Source of the DNA: Catellatospora sp. IY07-71
GTDB taxonomy: Bacteria > Actinomycetota > Actinomycetes > Mycobacteriales > Micromonosporaceae
Reading direction: 5' to 3'
Length of the DNA: 64,000 bases
NCBI RefSeq assembly: GCF_018326265.1
Contig: NZ_AP023360.1
Location: 474,501-538,500, forward strand
The notes under the pieces were generated by a model, which saw only the letters and a list, made by a program, of their open reading frames with translations, ran no database searches and was not told the origin of the DNA. Shown here one piece after another: positions 52,580 to 62,100 of this stretch; positions within the stretch are counted from its first letter, which is position 1, and each line of letters opens with the position of its first letter. The position numbers and the translations under genes are program-made.

Positions 52580-53734
52580 TCAGCGGTAGTGGTGATGGCG
52601 GATCGACCGCTGCCACGCGGCGACGTGCGCCTCGGCGCTGGAGTTCCAGCTGAACTCCTTCGCGCGGGCCAGGCCCGCGGCGGCCAGTGCGGACCGGCGC
52701 GCCTCGTCGTCGAGCAGGGCGGCCAGGTCCTTGGCGATGTGGTCGGCGTCCTGGCCGGTGTAGGCGACGGCGTCGCCGCCGACCTCCGGCAGGGACAGCC
52801 GCGGCGTGGTCAGCACGGGTGCCCCGCAGGCCATCGCCTCCAGGATCGGCAGGCCGAAACCCTCCCCATGGCTGGGGTACGCGCACAGCACCGCGCCGCC
52901 GAGGAAGCCGGGCAGGTCGGCGTACCGCAGATATCCCGGGCGCAGCAGCCGCAGGTGCGCGGGGACCTCACCGGCCACCCGGTCGATCTCGTCGTCGTGG
53001 CCCTGGCCGCCGGCCAGCACCAGCGCGGGCGGGTCGATGCGGTCGCGGACCGCCGCGATCCAGCCCCGGACCAGGTTCGGCACGTTCTTGCGCGGCTCCT
53101 TCGCGCCGAGGAACGCGATGTACGACTGCTCGCCGAGGCCGAGCCGGGCCCGCACCCGCGCCTTCTCGTCCTCGCCGGGCACGTGGAACGCGGTGTGGTC
53201 GACCCCGTGGTACGCCACGTCGATCTTGGTCGGGTCGGCGTCGAGCAGACGGATCAGCTCGTCACGGGTCGCCTTGCTGGGCACGATCACGCGCTCGGCC
53301 CGCCGCAGCGACGTCTTGATCGCGGACCGGAAGAAGGTGCCGCGGGACTTGTCGTAGTGCTCCGGCTCGGTGAAGAAGGTCGCGTCGTGCACGGTCACCG
53401 TCACCGGGCAGCCCGCGCGCAGCGGGCAGGTGTAGAACGGCGAGTGCAGCACCTGGGCGCCGACCTGCTGGGCGAGCAGCGGCAGGCCGGTCTGCTCCCA
53501 GGCCAGCCGGGCGGGGCGGTGCGCCACCGCGGCGGGCGCGGCCACGACCTGCGCGTGCGGCAGCGTACGCGCGTAACGCTCCTGGTCGGTGCGCTGGGAG
53601 ACCACGACCAGGTCGATGTCGGAATGGTCGGCGAGGGCGCCGAGCAGGCCGTCGAGATACCGGCCCACGCCGCCGCGGTCGGCGGGCACGCTGGTGGCAT
53701 CGACGAGCACCCGGGGCGAGCGATCGATCGTCAC
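52580..53734 (-). CDS. Glycosyltransferase family 4 protein
   Basis: The 384-residue GT-B enzyme has an N-terminal VDATSVPADRGGVGRYLDGLLGAL, an acceptor region, and the C-terminal donor site YPSHGEGFGLPILEAMACGAPVLT with the E-x7-E motif. GT4 enzymes of this type often add mannose from GDP-mannose to lipid or polysaccharide, fitting manC 92 bp away. The GTG at 53734 lies 8 bases after AAGGAG; the GTG three codons upstream has no such site. Confidence 0.93.
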   Translation of the reverse strand: MTIDRSPRVLVDATSVPADRGGVGRYLDGLLGALADHSDIDLVVVSQRTDQERYARTLPHAQVVAAPAAVAHRPARLAWEQTGLPLLAQQVGAQVLHSPFYTCPLRAGCPVTVTVHDATFFTEPEHYDKSRGTFFRSAIKTSLRRAERVIVPSKATRDELIRLLDADPTKIDVAYHGVDHTAFHVPGEDEKARVRARLGLGEQSYIAFLGAKEPRKNVPNLVRGWIAAVRDRIDPPALVLAGGQGHDDEIDRVAGEVPAHLRLLRPGYLRYADLPGFLGGAVLCAYPSHGEGFGLPILEAMACGAPVLTTPRLSLPEVGGDAVAYTGQDADHIAKDLAALLDDEARRSALAAAGLARAKEFSWNSSAEAHVAAWQRSIRHHHYR

Positions 53735-53879
53735 GGTGAACACTCCTTGTGGGGGTGTGCAGCGCAGCCCAGCCGACCGCCGCTCTGCGGTTGTGAGACT
53801 GTGCGCTGTTTCACAGCAGTCACGCTTCAGACTACGCCCGACATGCCCCCAGGCAAGGTCCACGACGCGGCAGTGTCGG

Positions 53880-53885
53880 TAGCCT
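53880..53885 (+). promoter_or_regulatory. -10 element TAGCCT, leaderless promoter
   Basis: TAGCCT ends 6 bases before the GTG of the TIGR03089 gene at 53892, which has no ribosome site. The arrangement matches the leaderless start at 40500. Confidence 0.45.
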
Positions 53886-53891
53886 GACCAC

Positions 53892-54605
53892 GTGTCCACT
53901 ATCGGTCAGCTCTTCGCCGCAGCAGTCGCCGCCGATCCGGCAAAACCACTGCTCACCTGGTACGACGACGGCACCGGCGAGCGCACCGAGCTCTCCGGCG
54001 CGACGCTGGCGAACTGGGTGTCCAAGACCGCCAACCTGCTGGTCGACGGCTGTGGCCTGGGCGCCGGGGACGTGGCCCGGATCGCGCTGCCGCCGCACTG
54101 GCAGACCGCGGCGATCATGCTGGCCGCGTGGACGGCCGGGCTGGCCGTGTCCCACTCCGCCGACCTGCCCGCCGACGTCGCCTTCGTCGAGGCCGGGGTC
54201 GAGCCCGCCGCGCCGGACACGTACGCCGTCAGCCTTCACCCGTTCGCGCTGCCCCTGCGCGACCTGCCCGCCGGGGTGTCGGACTGGGTCAGCTCGGCGC
54301 GCGCCCACGGCGACTTCTACGGTGGCCCGCCCGCCGACCCGGCCGCCGCCTCGCTGGTCGGCCTGCCCGGCGGCGGCGGCTCGATCAGCCACGCCGACCT
54401 GGCCGAGCGCTCCCTGACCCGGGCCAAGGAGCTGGAGATCGGCAAGGGCGACCGGGTGCTGATCGACATCGGCGCCCACCCGCGCCCGCTCGACTGGCTG
54501 ACCGCCCCCATCGCCGCCGGCGCGAGCCTGGTCCTGTCCTACCGCACCGCCCCCGGCATCCTCGACTCCCGCGCCACCACCGAACACGCCCGCCTCATCC
54601 CCTGA
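53892..54605 (+). CDS. TIGR03089 family protein
   Basis: The 237-residue protein resembles the N-terminal part of AMP-binding adenylate-forming enzymes (LLTWYDDGTGERTELSGATLANWVSKTANLL). It is too short and lacks the AMP-binding signature and C-terminal domain. Such proteins, grouped as TIGR03089, occur beside manC and glycosyltransferase genes in many actinobacteria; the role is unknown. The GTG start fits the leaderless promoter at 53880. It converges on the acetoacetyl-CoA synthetase gene through a repeat-hairpin. Confidence 0.88.
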   Translation: MSTIGQLFAAAVAADPAKPLLTWYDDGTGERTELSGATLANWVSKTANLLVDGCGLGAGDVARIALPPHWQTAAIMLAAWTAGLAVSHSADLPADVAFVEAGVEPAAPDTYAVSLHPFALPLRDLPAGVSDWVSSARAHGDFYGGPPADPAAASLVGLPGGGGSISHADLAERSLTRAKELEIGKGDRVLIDIGAHPRPLDWLTAPIAAGASLVLSYRTAPGILDSRATTEHARLIP

Positions 54606-54611
54606 CGCGTC

Positions 54612-54698
54612 AGGAAGGGCACCTTCTTATCCAGAAAACGAGCTGAGCTGCTGCTCGTCTCGCTGACGCGAGCCGACGAAGGTGCCCTTCCTTCTAAC
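54612..54698. repeat. GGAAGGGCACCTTC repeat, locus B4
   Basis: The arms AGGAAGGGCACCTTC (54612-54626) and GAAGGTGCCCTTCCT (54678-54692) form a 15-bp stem around a 51-nt loop that itself can fold. It fills the gap between convergent genes and touches the stop of the leftward one. Confidence 0.88.
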
Positions 54699-56634
54699 GG
54701 GACTTGGCGAGGGCTTCGAAGGCGAGGAGGGACTCGGGGTTGGCGAGGGCGCCCTTGGCGGCGGCGGAGTCGACGGGGGTGCCGGTCAGGATGCGCTTGA
54801 CGGGGACCTCGAGCTTCTTGCCGGAGAGGGTGCGGGGCACGGCGCCGACCTGGTAGATCACGTCGGGGATGTGGCGGGGCGAGAGGGCGGTGCGCAGCTC
54901 GCGGGCGATCTTGGCCTTGAGGGCGTCGTCGAGGTCCAGGCCGGGCTGGAGCACGACGAAGAGCAGCAGCTCACCGGCCCCGCCTTCGTCGTCCTCCAGG
55001 TGTACGACCACCGAGTCGGCGACCTCGGCCATGCCCTCGACCACGGAGTAGAACTCGGCGGTGCCCAGGCGCACCCCGCCCCGGTTGAGGGTGGCGTCGG
55101 AGCGGCCGGTGATGACGCAGGTACCGCGCTCGCTGACGGTGATCCAGTCGCCGTGCCGCCACACGCCGGGGAACACGTCGAAGTACGCCTCGCGGTAGCG
55201 CGAGCCGTCCGCGTCGCCCCAGAAGCCGACCGGCATGCTCGGCATCGGCGCGCTGATCACCAGCTCGCCGAGCGCGTGCTCGACCGGGTGGCCGGCCGGG
55301 TCGTACGCCTCGACCTTCGCCCCCAGGCAGCGGGCCGCGATCTCGCCGGGGTAGACCGGGTTGAGCGGGGTGCCGCCGACGAACCCGGTGCACACGTCGG
55401 TGCCCCCGGACAGGGACAGCAGCAGCAGGTCGGGGTTGACGTTCTCGTACACCCACACGAAGCCCTCGGCGGGCAGCGGCGCCCCGGTGGAGCCCAGCCC
55501 GCGCAGCTTCGACAGGTCCGCCACCTCGCGCGGGACGACGCCCTCCTTGCGGCAGGCCAGCAGGTACGGCGCGGAGGTGCCGAAGTAGGTCATGCCCGCC
55601 ACCGCGGCCAGGCGCCACAGGGCGCTCAGGTCCGGGGCGGCCGGGTTGCCGTCGAACAGCACGATCGCCGCGCCCACGGCCGGGCCGGAGACCAGGTAGT
55701 TCCACATCATCCAGCCGGTGGTGGAGAACCAGAAGAAGCGGTCGCCCGGCCCGAGGTCGTGGTGCAGGGCCAGCATCTTCAGGTGCTCCAGCAGGATGCC
55801 GCCATGCCCGTGCACGATGGGCTTCGGCAGGCCGGTGGTGCCGGAGGAGTACAGCACGTACAGCGGGTGCGCGAACGGGACGGGCGTGAACGCCAGCGGC
55901 TCGTCGGTGTCGGCGGCCAGCTCGCCCAGGCCCACCTGCCCCTCGGTGTACGGGAGCAGCACGGTGTGCGCGAGCGACGGCAGCGCGGCCTGGATCGCGG
56001 CGACCTCGCCCCGGCGGTCGATCAGCTTCTCGCCGTACATGTAGCCGTCGACGGCGACCAGCACCTTCGGCGAGATCTGCTGCCAGCGGTCGGTGACGCT
56101 GCGGGTGCCGAACTCGGGCGCGCACGAGGAGAAGATCGCACCCAGGCTGGCCGTGGCGAGCATCAGCACCACGGTCTCCGGGATGTTCGGCAGGTACGCC
56201 GCGACCCGGTCGCCCTCGCCCACGCCGAGCCGGCGCAGCCCGGCCCGCGCCCGGCGGACCTGCTCGCGCAGCTGCGCGGCGGTGAGGATGACCGGCTCGC
56301 GGGTCTGCGAGTAGCCGAGCACCACCGGCTCGCCGTCGCCCACGCCGGGCATCCGCAGCACGTTCTCGGCGTAGTTCAGCGTCGCGCCGGGGAACCACCT
56401 CGCGCCCGGCATGGTGGCGTCCGGCAACACATCCGTCGGCTGATCATGTGCGACGACCTGGAAGTAGTCCCAGATCGAGGACCAGAACGCGGTCAGGTCG
56501 GTGGTGCTCCACCGCCACAGCTCGTCGTACGAGGCGAAGGCCAGCCCGCGCTCGCGCTCCAGCCAGCCGAGGTAGTCCCCGATCCGGGAGTGCTGCCTGA
56601 CATCTGCCGGTGGGGTCCACAGCGCCTCGGTCAT
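54694..56634 (-). CDS. Acetoacetate-CoA ligase
   Basis: Acetoacetyl-CoA synthetase, 646 residues, activates acetoacetate with ATP and CoA. It has the long ACS-type N-terminus (FWSSIWDYFQV), the P-loop-like YSSGTTGLPKPIVHG, WFSTTGWMMWN, GGTDVCTGFVGG, HGDWITV and the C-terminal RTLSGKKLEVPVKRIL with the acylation lysine. The ATG at 56634 follows GGAGAGGATCAGG. The stop lies at the edge of repeat B4. It would let the cell use acetoacetate or hydroxybutyrate-derived carbon. Confidence 0.94.
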   Translation of the reverse strand: MTEALWTPPADVRQHSRIGDYLGWLERERGLAFASYDELWRWSTTDLTAFWSSIWDYFQVVAHDQPTDVLPDATMPGARWFPGATLNYAENVLRMPGVGDGEPVVLGYSQTREPVILTAAQLREQVRRARAGLRRLGVGEGDRVAAYLPNIPETVVLMLATASLGAIFSSCAPEFGTRSVTDRWQQISPKVLVAVDGYMYGEKLIDRRGEVAAIQAALPSLAHTVLLPYTEGQVGLGELAADTDEPLAFTPVPFAHPLYVLYSSGTTGLPKPIVHGHGGILLEHLKMLALHHDLGPGDRFFWFSTTGWMMWNYLVSGPAVGAAIVLFDGNPAAPDLSALWRLAAVAGMTYFGTSAPYLLACRKEGVVPREVADLSKLRGLGSTGAPLPAEGFVWVYENVNPDLLLLSLSGGTDVCTGFVGGTPLNPVYPGEIAARCLGAKVEAYDPAGHPVEHALGELVISAPMPSMPVGFWGDADGSRYREAYFDVFPGVWRHGDWITVSERGTCVITGRSDATLNRGGVRLGTAEFYSVVEGMAEVADSVVVHLEDDEGGAGELLLFVVLQPGLDLDDALKAKIARELRTALSPRHIPDVIYQVGAVPRTLSGKKLEVPVKRILTGTPVDSAAAKGALANPESLLAFEALAKSR

Positions 56635-56749
56635 CCTGATCCTCTCCCGCGAAACCTCGTCGTACCGCGCTTCGCATCCTGCCGCATGGCACGACGGACC
56701 ATTCTCCGACCTGGGAGGGGTGCCTCGCGGTGGGTTCCGGCACATCAGC

Positions 56750-56776
56750 GGCGGCCGACCCGTGGGCCGGGCCGCC
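56750..56776 (-). terminator. Terminator after thioesterase gene
   Basis: A 7-bp GGCGGCC/GGCCGCC stem with further inner pairing lies 8 bp behind the thioesterase stop. Confidence 0.55.
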
Positions 56777-56783
56777 ACCGGGG

Positions 56784-57308
56784 TCAGGCGCGGTCGGCGC
56801 GGTGCTGGTCGATGGCGCGGCGGCGGGCCAGCCGGTGCTCGCGGCGGATCTCCGCCTCGTGGAAGCGGCGCACGTCCTCCGGGGTCTCCGGCAGTACGGG
56901 CGGCACCCCGCGCGGGTCGCCCGCGGCATCCACCCCCACGAACACCAGGTATGCCGTGGCGACGTTCACCGGGTCGCTGCCCGCCTCGTTCCAGCGCTCG
57001 GCGAACACCGTCACGCCGATCTCCAGCGAGGTCTTGCCGGTCCAGTTGACCTGCGCCTTCGCGTGCACCAGGTCGCCGACCCGGACCGGCACCATCAGCG
57101 TGATCTCGTCGATGGCCACCGTCACCGCGTTGAACCCGCAGTGCCGCGCCGCGGCGGCGCCCGCCGCGTCGTCCACGAACTTCATGATCACGCCACCGTG
57201 CACGGTGCCGTAGAGGTTCACGTCCTGGTTGGTCATGATGCGGCTCAGGGTGACCCGCGAGAACGCGGTCGGCCGGCCGAGCGGCGGAGTGTCGATCACG
57301 CCGTTCAC
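56784..57308 (-). CDS. Acyl-CoA thioesterase, hotdog fold
   Basis: The 174-residue hotdog-domain protein carries TNQDVNLYGTVHGGVIMKFVDDAAG, whose N-x-x-G-x-x-x-G-G-x-x-x-x-x-x-D pattern is the active site of YciA/BFIT-type acyl-CoA thioesterases. They cleave acyl-CoA to free acid and CoA. The GTG at 57308 has GAGGAG 6 bases before it and leaves a 58-bp divergent promoter gap to the next gene; longer reading would run through that gap. Confidence 0.9.
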   Translation of the reverse strand: MNGVIDTPPLGRPTAFSRVTLSRIMTNQDVNLYGTVHGGVIMKFVDDAAGAAAARHCGFNAVTVAIDEITLMVPVRVGDLVHAKAQVNWTGKTSLEIGVTVFAERWNEAGSDPVNVATAYLVFVGVDAAGDPRGVPPVLPETPEDVRRFHEAEIRREHRLARRRAIDQHRADRA

Positions 57309-57366
57309 CGTACGCTCCTCGGCCGAACGGTTGCGGTGCGGCTGGAAATCAGTAAGGTACCGGCCC

Positions 57367-57924
57367 ATGCGCCATGTATGGAGCCTTCTCGCCGGAATTG
57401 TCATCGCCCCTCTGGCCTGGCTGGTCATCGCATACGGCCAGGCGGTCATCACCGAATCGGCGCAGGTCGGCGCCGAACGGCCACTGTGGTTCGGCCTCAT
57501 CCTGCTCGCCCTCATCGGCCTGGCCCTCGGCACGGTCGGCAGCCTGCGCGTCTCCCCCGCCGGGCCCCTCGTCGTCGCCGCCGGCTACGTCGGCGCCACC
57601 GCGTTCCTCATCGCGGCGCCGGACGCGGCACAGCGGATGCTGCCCGACGTGTGGGTGTTCCTGGGCGAGCTGGTCGTCCCGGCCAGCCCGGTCACCAGCG
57701 GCGTGCTCGGCATGCTCGGCACGATGCTGCTGATCGCCGTGCTGAGCCCGCAGCGCTGGCGCAACTGGCCGCGCCGCGAGGAGGAGGCCGAGCCGGCCTG
57801 GACGGAAACGCTGTCCACCCGCGGCGACGGCCCGGACACCTTCAACGGATTCGCCGACTTGCGGACCCCCGCAGACATGTCTGGTGTCGATACGCCATCC
57901 TGGAGCGCGCCAACCAAGGTCTAA
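57367..57924 (+). CDS. Small membrane protein, four helices
   Basis: The 185-residue protein has four predicted membrane helices within the first ~135 residues (LLAGIVIAPLAWLVIAYG, WFGLILLALIGLALGTV, LVVAAGYVGATAFLIAA, GVLGMLGTMLLIAVLS) and an acidic cytoplasmic tail. I recognise no family. It is similar in layout to the next gene (MRHVWSLLAGIVIAPLAW against VRHIGSFLLALVFAPAVF), so the two arose by duplication. The ATG at 57367 starts the first helix. The pair forms an operon. Confidence 0.75.
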   Translation: MRHVWSLLAGIVIAPLAWLVIAYGQAVITESAQVGAERPLWFGLILLALIGLALGTVGSLRVSPAGPLVVAAGYVGATAFLIAAPDAAQRMLPDVWVFLGELVVPASPVTSGVLGMLGTMLLIAVLSPQRWRNWPRREEEAEPAWTETLSTRGDGPDTFNGFADLRTPADMSGVDTPSWSAPTKV

Positions 57925-57934
57925 CCCCGGAGGC

Positions 57935-58894
57935 ATGGTGCGCCACATCGGATCGTTCCTGCTCGCGCTGGTCTTCGCACCAGCGGTGTTCCTGCTGACC
58001 GGCACGGGACTCAGCGCCTTCGCGACCAGCTGGGTCGCGGGCGGTGCGCCCGAGGCGGTGCTCGACACAGCCGTCGCGCTCGGCGCGCTGCTGCTCGCGG
58101 GCGCCCTCTACGCCGTGCTCACCATGGTGCGCCTGTCGCCGGTGGGCCCGTTCCTGGCCGGGCTCGGCCTGCTGGGCATGAGCGTCTGGGCGATCGCCCA
58201 CCCCGGGTCCTACGAGGACACGTTCGCGATGCTGCGGGTGCACATGGGCGGCGCCGTCGGCCAGACCGGGCTGGGCATCGTGCTCGCGGTGCCGCTGCTG
58301 GCCACGGTCGGCAGCCCGCGCCGCTGGAAGAAGCACGACCGGCTGGCCGACGAGACGGTCGCGCTGGCGGCGTACCCGCTGCAGGCGGGCCGTCCCGGCG
58401 CGCCCGCCGACGCCACGCGGCAGTTCACGGCGCAGCCGGGCGGCACGGCGTACACCGGCCTGCCGGACGTGCCGCCGCCGTCGCTGCACTACCCGAGGAT
58501 GACCCCGCAGAGCGTGCCCACGGTCAACGTGCCGCCCGCCCCGCCCGCGTCCGCCGCCCCGACCGTGCAGACCCCGCCGAGCCCGCCCAGCGCCCCCAAG
58601 GCCCCCAAGGCGCCCAAGGCTCCGCAGGCCCCGGCGGCGCCCGTGGCGGAGGCTCCGCCGCTGCCGCGCCGCACCCCGGCGGCGGCCCAGCCCAGCGTCC
58701 CGCAGCCGAACACACCGCAGCCGCCTGGCGCGCCGCAGGCAGCCGCCCCGTCCGCGCCGCCCGCCGCACCGGTTTCCGCACCGGCCCCCGCGGCGACGCA
58801 GCCGGTCGCGCCGCCACCGCTGCCCGAGGAGCAGACCGTCATGCTCGTCGACCCCGCCGACCAGCAGACCATCAAGATCGACAAGAAGGACTGA
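57935..58894 (+). CDS. Membrane protein with long Pro/Ala-rich tail
   Basis: The 319-residue protein has four membrane helices (first ~145 residues) like its upstream neighbour. A long disordered tail follows, rich in Pro and Ala (APKAPKAPKAPQAPAAP), ending with a charged conserved-looking piece (EEQTVMLVDPADQQTIKIDKKD). The tail may be a spacer or protein-binding arm. ATG at 57935 or GTG at 57938 can start it; GTG aligns with the paralogue and fits the GGAGG spacing better. Function unknown. Confidence 0.75.
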   Translation: MVRHIGSFLLALVFAPAVFLLTGTGLSAFATSWVAGGAPEAVLDTAVALGALLLAGALYAVLTMVRLSPVGPFLAGLGLLGMSVWAIAHPGSYEDTFAMLRVHMGGAVGQTGLGIVLAVPLLATVGSPRRWKKHDRLADETVALAAYPLQAGRPGAPADATRQFTAQPGGTAYTGLPDVPPPSLHYPRMTPQSVPTVNVPPAPPASAAPTVQTPPSPPSAPKAPKAPKAPQAPAAPVAEAPPLPRRTPAAAQPSVPQPNTPQPPGAPQAAAPSAPPAAPVSAPAPAATQPVAPPPLPEEQTVMLVDPADQQTIKIDKKD

Positions 58895-58925
58895 CCGGGC
58901 CCCCCGGCAGCTCGCACGACAAGTC

Positions 58926-58960
58926 GCGCCCCCACGAACCTCGTGGGGGCGCTTCCCTTT
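58926..58960 (+). terminator. Rho-independent terminator
   Basis: A perfect 12-bp stem GCGCCCCCACGA/TCGTGGGGGCGC with a 3-nt loop is followed on the plus strand by TTCCCTTTTCC. It ends the two-gene membrane operon. Confidence 0.85.
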
Positions 58961-58975
58961 TCCCGCCGTGCTACC

Positions 58976-59025
58976 AGATCTTGGAGAGTTGTTGTCGTTG
59001 GAGCGACCACAACTCTCCAAGATCT
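58976..59025. terminator. 22-bp hairpin between convergent genes
   Basis: The arms begin AGATCTTGGAGAGTTGT and pair over 22 positions with one mismatch around a 6-nt loop. It is the second of three hairpins in this gap. Confidence 0.65.
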
Positions 59026-59041
59026 ACCCAACCCACTCGGC

Positions 59042-59097
59042 GATCATGAAGTTAAGGAGCACGACACGCCGTCGAACACGTCCATAAGTTCATGATC
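59042..59097. repeat. Third hairpin, GATCATGAA arms
   Basis: The arms GATCATGAAGTTA (59042-59054) and TAAGTTCATGATC (59085-59097) match at 12 of 13 positions around a 30-nt loop, next to the hrpA stop. Confidence 0.6.
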
Positions 59098-59126
59098 AAC
59101 GCAGCAGGGGCGGGGGCGGGGGCGGG

Positions 59127-62100
59127 TCAGGTGGGGAGGGTGGCTAGGGCGCGGTAGATGCGCTTGTCGGAGACGGGGTAGGGGGTGCCGAGGGACTGGG
59201 CGAAGTAGCTGACGCGGAGTTCCTCGATCATCCAGCGGACCTCGGCGAGGGTGTCCCAGCCGGGGGCGCCGGGGCGGATGGCGGCCTTGGCGTCGGCGTA
59301 CTCCTGCTGGACGTCCTCGATCAGGAGGAGGCGCTCGCGGTCGCGTTGGGGCTGCTCGGGGAGTTTGGCGAGGCGCTGCTCGACGGCGCGGAGGTAGCGG
59401 GCCAGGTCCGGTAGGCGGCGCAGGCCGGTGGCGGCCACGAAGCCCGGGTACACCAGGCCGGTGAGCTGGGCGCGGATGTCGGCCACCGAGCGCACCAGGA
59501 GCACGTTCGTGATCGACTTGAGCCGCCGGTCGATGTCGTACGCCGACGACAGGATCGGCTCCAGCAGCTGGAGGATCTCGTACATGGTGTCCGGCATGTC
59601 GGCCCGCGCCTTGGCGACCAGGGCGGCGAACGCGTCGGCGTCCCACGCCGGGCCGCCCGCCTCGATGATGACCTTGTCGACCGCGGTGGTGACCACGTCT
59701 TCGAGCAGCTTGTTCACGCTGCCGTGCGGGTTGCGGCTCAGTGCCAGCTTGGCCTGGTTGGACAGCCGGCCCTGAAGTGACTTCAGCGGCGGCGGCGCGC
59801 CGAGCAGCACCAGGCGGCGGGTGCCCCGCCACATGGCGGTCCACTGCTCGCCGGGGCTGTCGAACACGCCGACGCCGACGGTCTCGCCCTCGTCGACCAG
59901 CGCTGGATAGCCCTTGACGGCGTACCCGCCGCGCTGCCGCTCGACGACCTTGGCCAGCGGGCCGATGGTCCACGCCTTGAGGCCGTGCTGCTCCATGTCG
60001 TCGGCGGCGGCCGCGACGGCGGCCTGCGCCTTGTCCCGGAGCTGGCGCTTGAGCGCGGCGAGGTCCTTGCCCTCGGCCAGCCGGGCGCCCTTCTCGTCCT
60101 CCACCCGGAACGTCATGCGCAGGTGGTCGGGCACCTTGTCCGGCTCCCACGCCTCGCGCGCCACGACCACGCCGGTCATCGTGCGCAGCTGCCGCTCCAG
60201 CAGCCCGAGCAGCGGCTCCCCGTCGGGCTTGTGCCCGGCGATGGCCTCGCGTACGTAGTCGGGCACGGGCACGAAGTTGCGCCGGATCGACTTGGGCAGC
60301 GAGCGGACCAGCGCCACCGCCAGCTCCTCGCGCAGGCCCGGGATCTGCCAGTCGAACCCGGCCGGGGAGACCTGGTTGAGCAGCGGCAGCGGGATGTGGA
60401 CCGTGACGCCGTCGGCGTCGGCGCCGGGCTCGAACTGGTAGGTAAGCGGGAACTCGAACTCGCCCTGCCGCCACACGTCCGGGTAGTCGGCCTCGTCGAC
60501 GCCGCCCGCGGTCTCGTTGACCAGCATCGACTTCTCGAAGTCGAGCAGCTCGGGGGTCTGGCGGCGAGCCGCCTTCCACCAGGTGTCGAAGTGGCGGCCG
60601 GAGACCACGTCGGCCGGGATGCGGGCGTCGTAGAAGTCGAACAGGGTGCCGTCGTCGACGAGGATGTCGCGGCGGCGTACCCGGTGCTCCAGCTCCTCGA
60701 CCTCGGCGAGCAGGTCCCGGTTGGCGTGGAAGAACCGATGTGGGGTCTCCCAGTCGCCGTCGACCAGCGCGTGCCGGATGAACAGCTCGCGCGACAGCGC
60801 CGGGTCGATCCGGCCGAAGTTGACCTTGCGCTTGGCCACGATGGGGATGCCGTAGAGGGTCACCTTCTCGTATGCCAGCACCGCGGCCTGCTTCTTCTCC
60901 CAGTGCGGCTCGCTGTACTGCCGCTTCACCAGGTGCTCGGCCAGGCTCTCGGCCCACTCGGGCTCGATCTTGGCGGCGATGCGGCCCCACAGCCGGGACG
61001 TCTCGACCAGCTCGGCGACCATCACCCAGCGCGGCGACTTCTTGAACAGCGCCGAACCCGGCGAGACGAAGAAGCGGCCGTTGCGGGCGCCGATGAAGTC
61101 GCGCTTCTCCGGGTCGTACAGGCCGATGTGCGACAGCAGGCCGGACAGCAGCGACTGGTGCAGCCGCTGCGGCTCGGCGGGCACCGTGTTGAGCGTGAAG
61201 CCCATGCCCTTGACCACCTGGCGCAGCTGCGACTCCAGGTCCTGCCACTCGCGGATGCGCAGGTAGTGCAGGAAGTCCGTCTTGCAGGTCCGCCGGAACT
61301 GGTTGGACGACAGCTCTTTCTGCTGCTCCTTGAGCCAGTTCCAGAGGTTGAGGTACGCGACGAAGTCCGAGTCCTTGTCCGCGAAGCGGGCGTGCTTCTC
61401 GGCCGCGGCCTGCTGCTTGTCCGCCGGGCGCTCGCGCGGGTCCTGGATGGACAACGCCGCCGTGATGATCAGCACCTCGCGCAGGCAGCCGTTGCGGTCG
61501 GCCTCCAGCACCATGCGGCCCAGCCGCGGGTCGACCGGCAGCTGCGCCAGCTTGCGGCCCAGCGGGGTGAGCCGCCCCGGCTCGCCGCGCACCGGCGCCT
61601 CCAGCGCGCCCAATTCATGTAGAAGGTCAACACCATCTGCGATGTGGCGCCGGTCCGGCGGGTCGATGAACGGGAACGCCGCGATGTCGCCCAGCCCCAG
61701 CGAGATCATCTGCAGGATGACCGAGGCCAGGTTGGTACGCAGGATCTCCGGCTCGGTGAACTCCGGCCGGTTGACGAAGTCCGTCTCGTCGTAGAGCCGG
61801 ATCGCGATGCCGTCCGAGGTGCGCCCGCAGCGGCCCTTGCGCTGGTTGGCCGAGGCCTGCGAGACCGGCTCGATGGGCAGCCGCTGCACCTTGAGCCGGT
61901 TGCTGTAGCGGGAGATGCGGGCCGTGCCCGGATCGACCACGTACTTGATGCCCGGCACGGTCAGCGAGGTCTCGGCCACGTTGGTGGCCAGCACGATGCG
62001 GCGGCCGGTGTGCGGCTGGAAGACCTTGTGCTGCTCGGCGGTGGACAGCCGGGCGTACAGCGGCAGGATCTCCGTATGCCGGAGGTTGCGTTTGCGCAGC

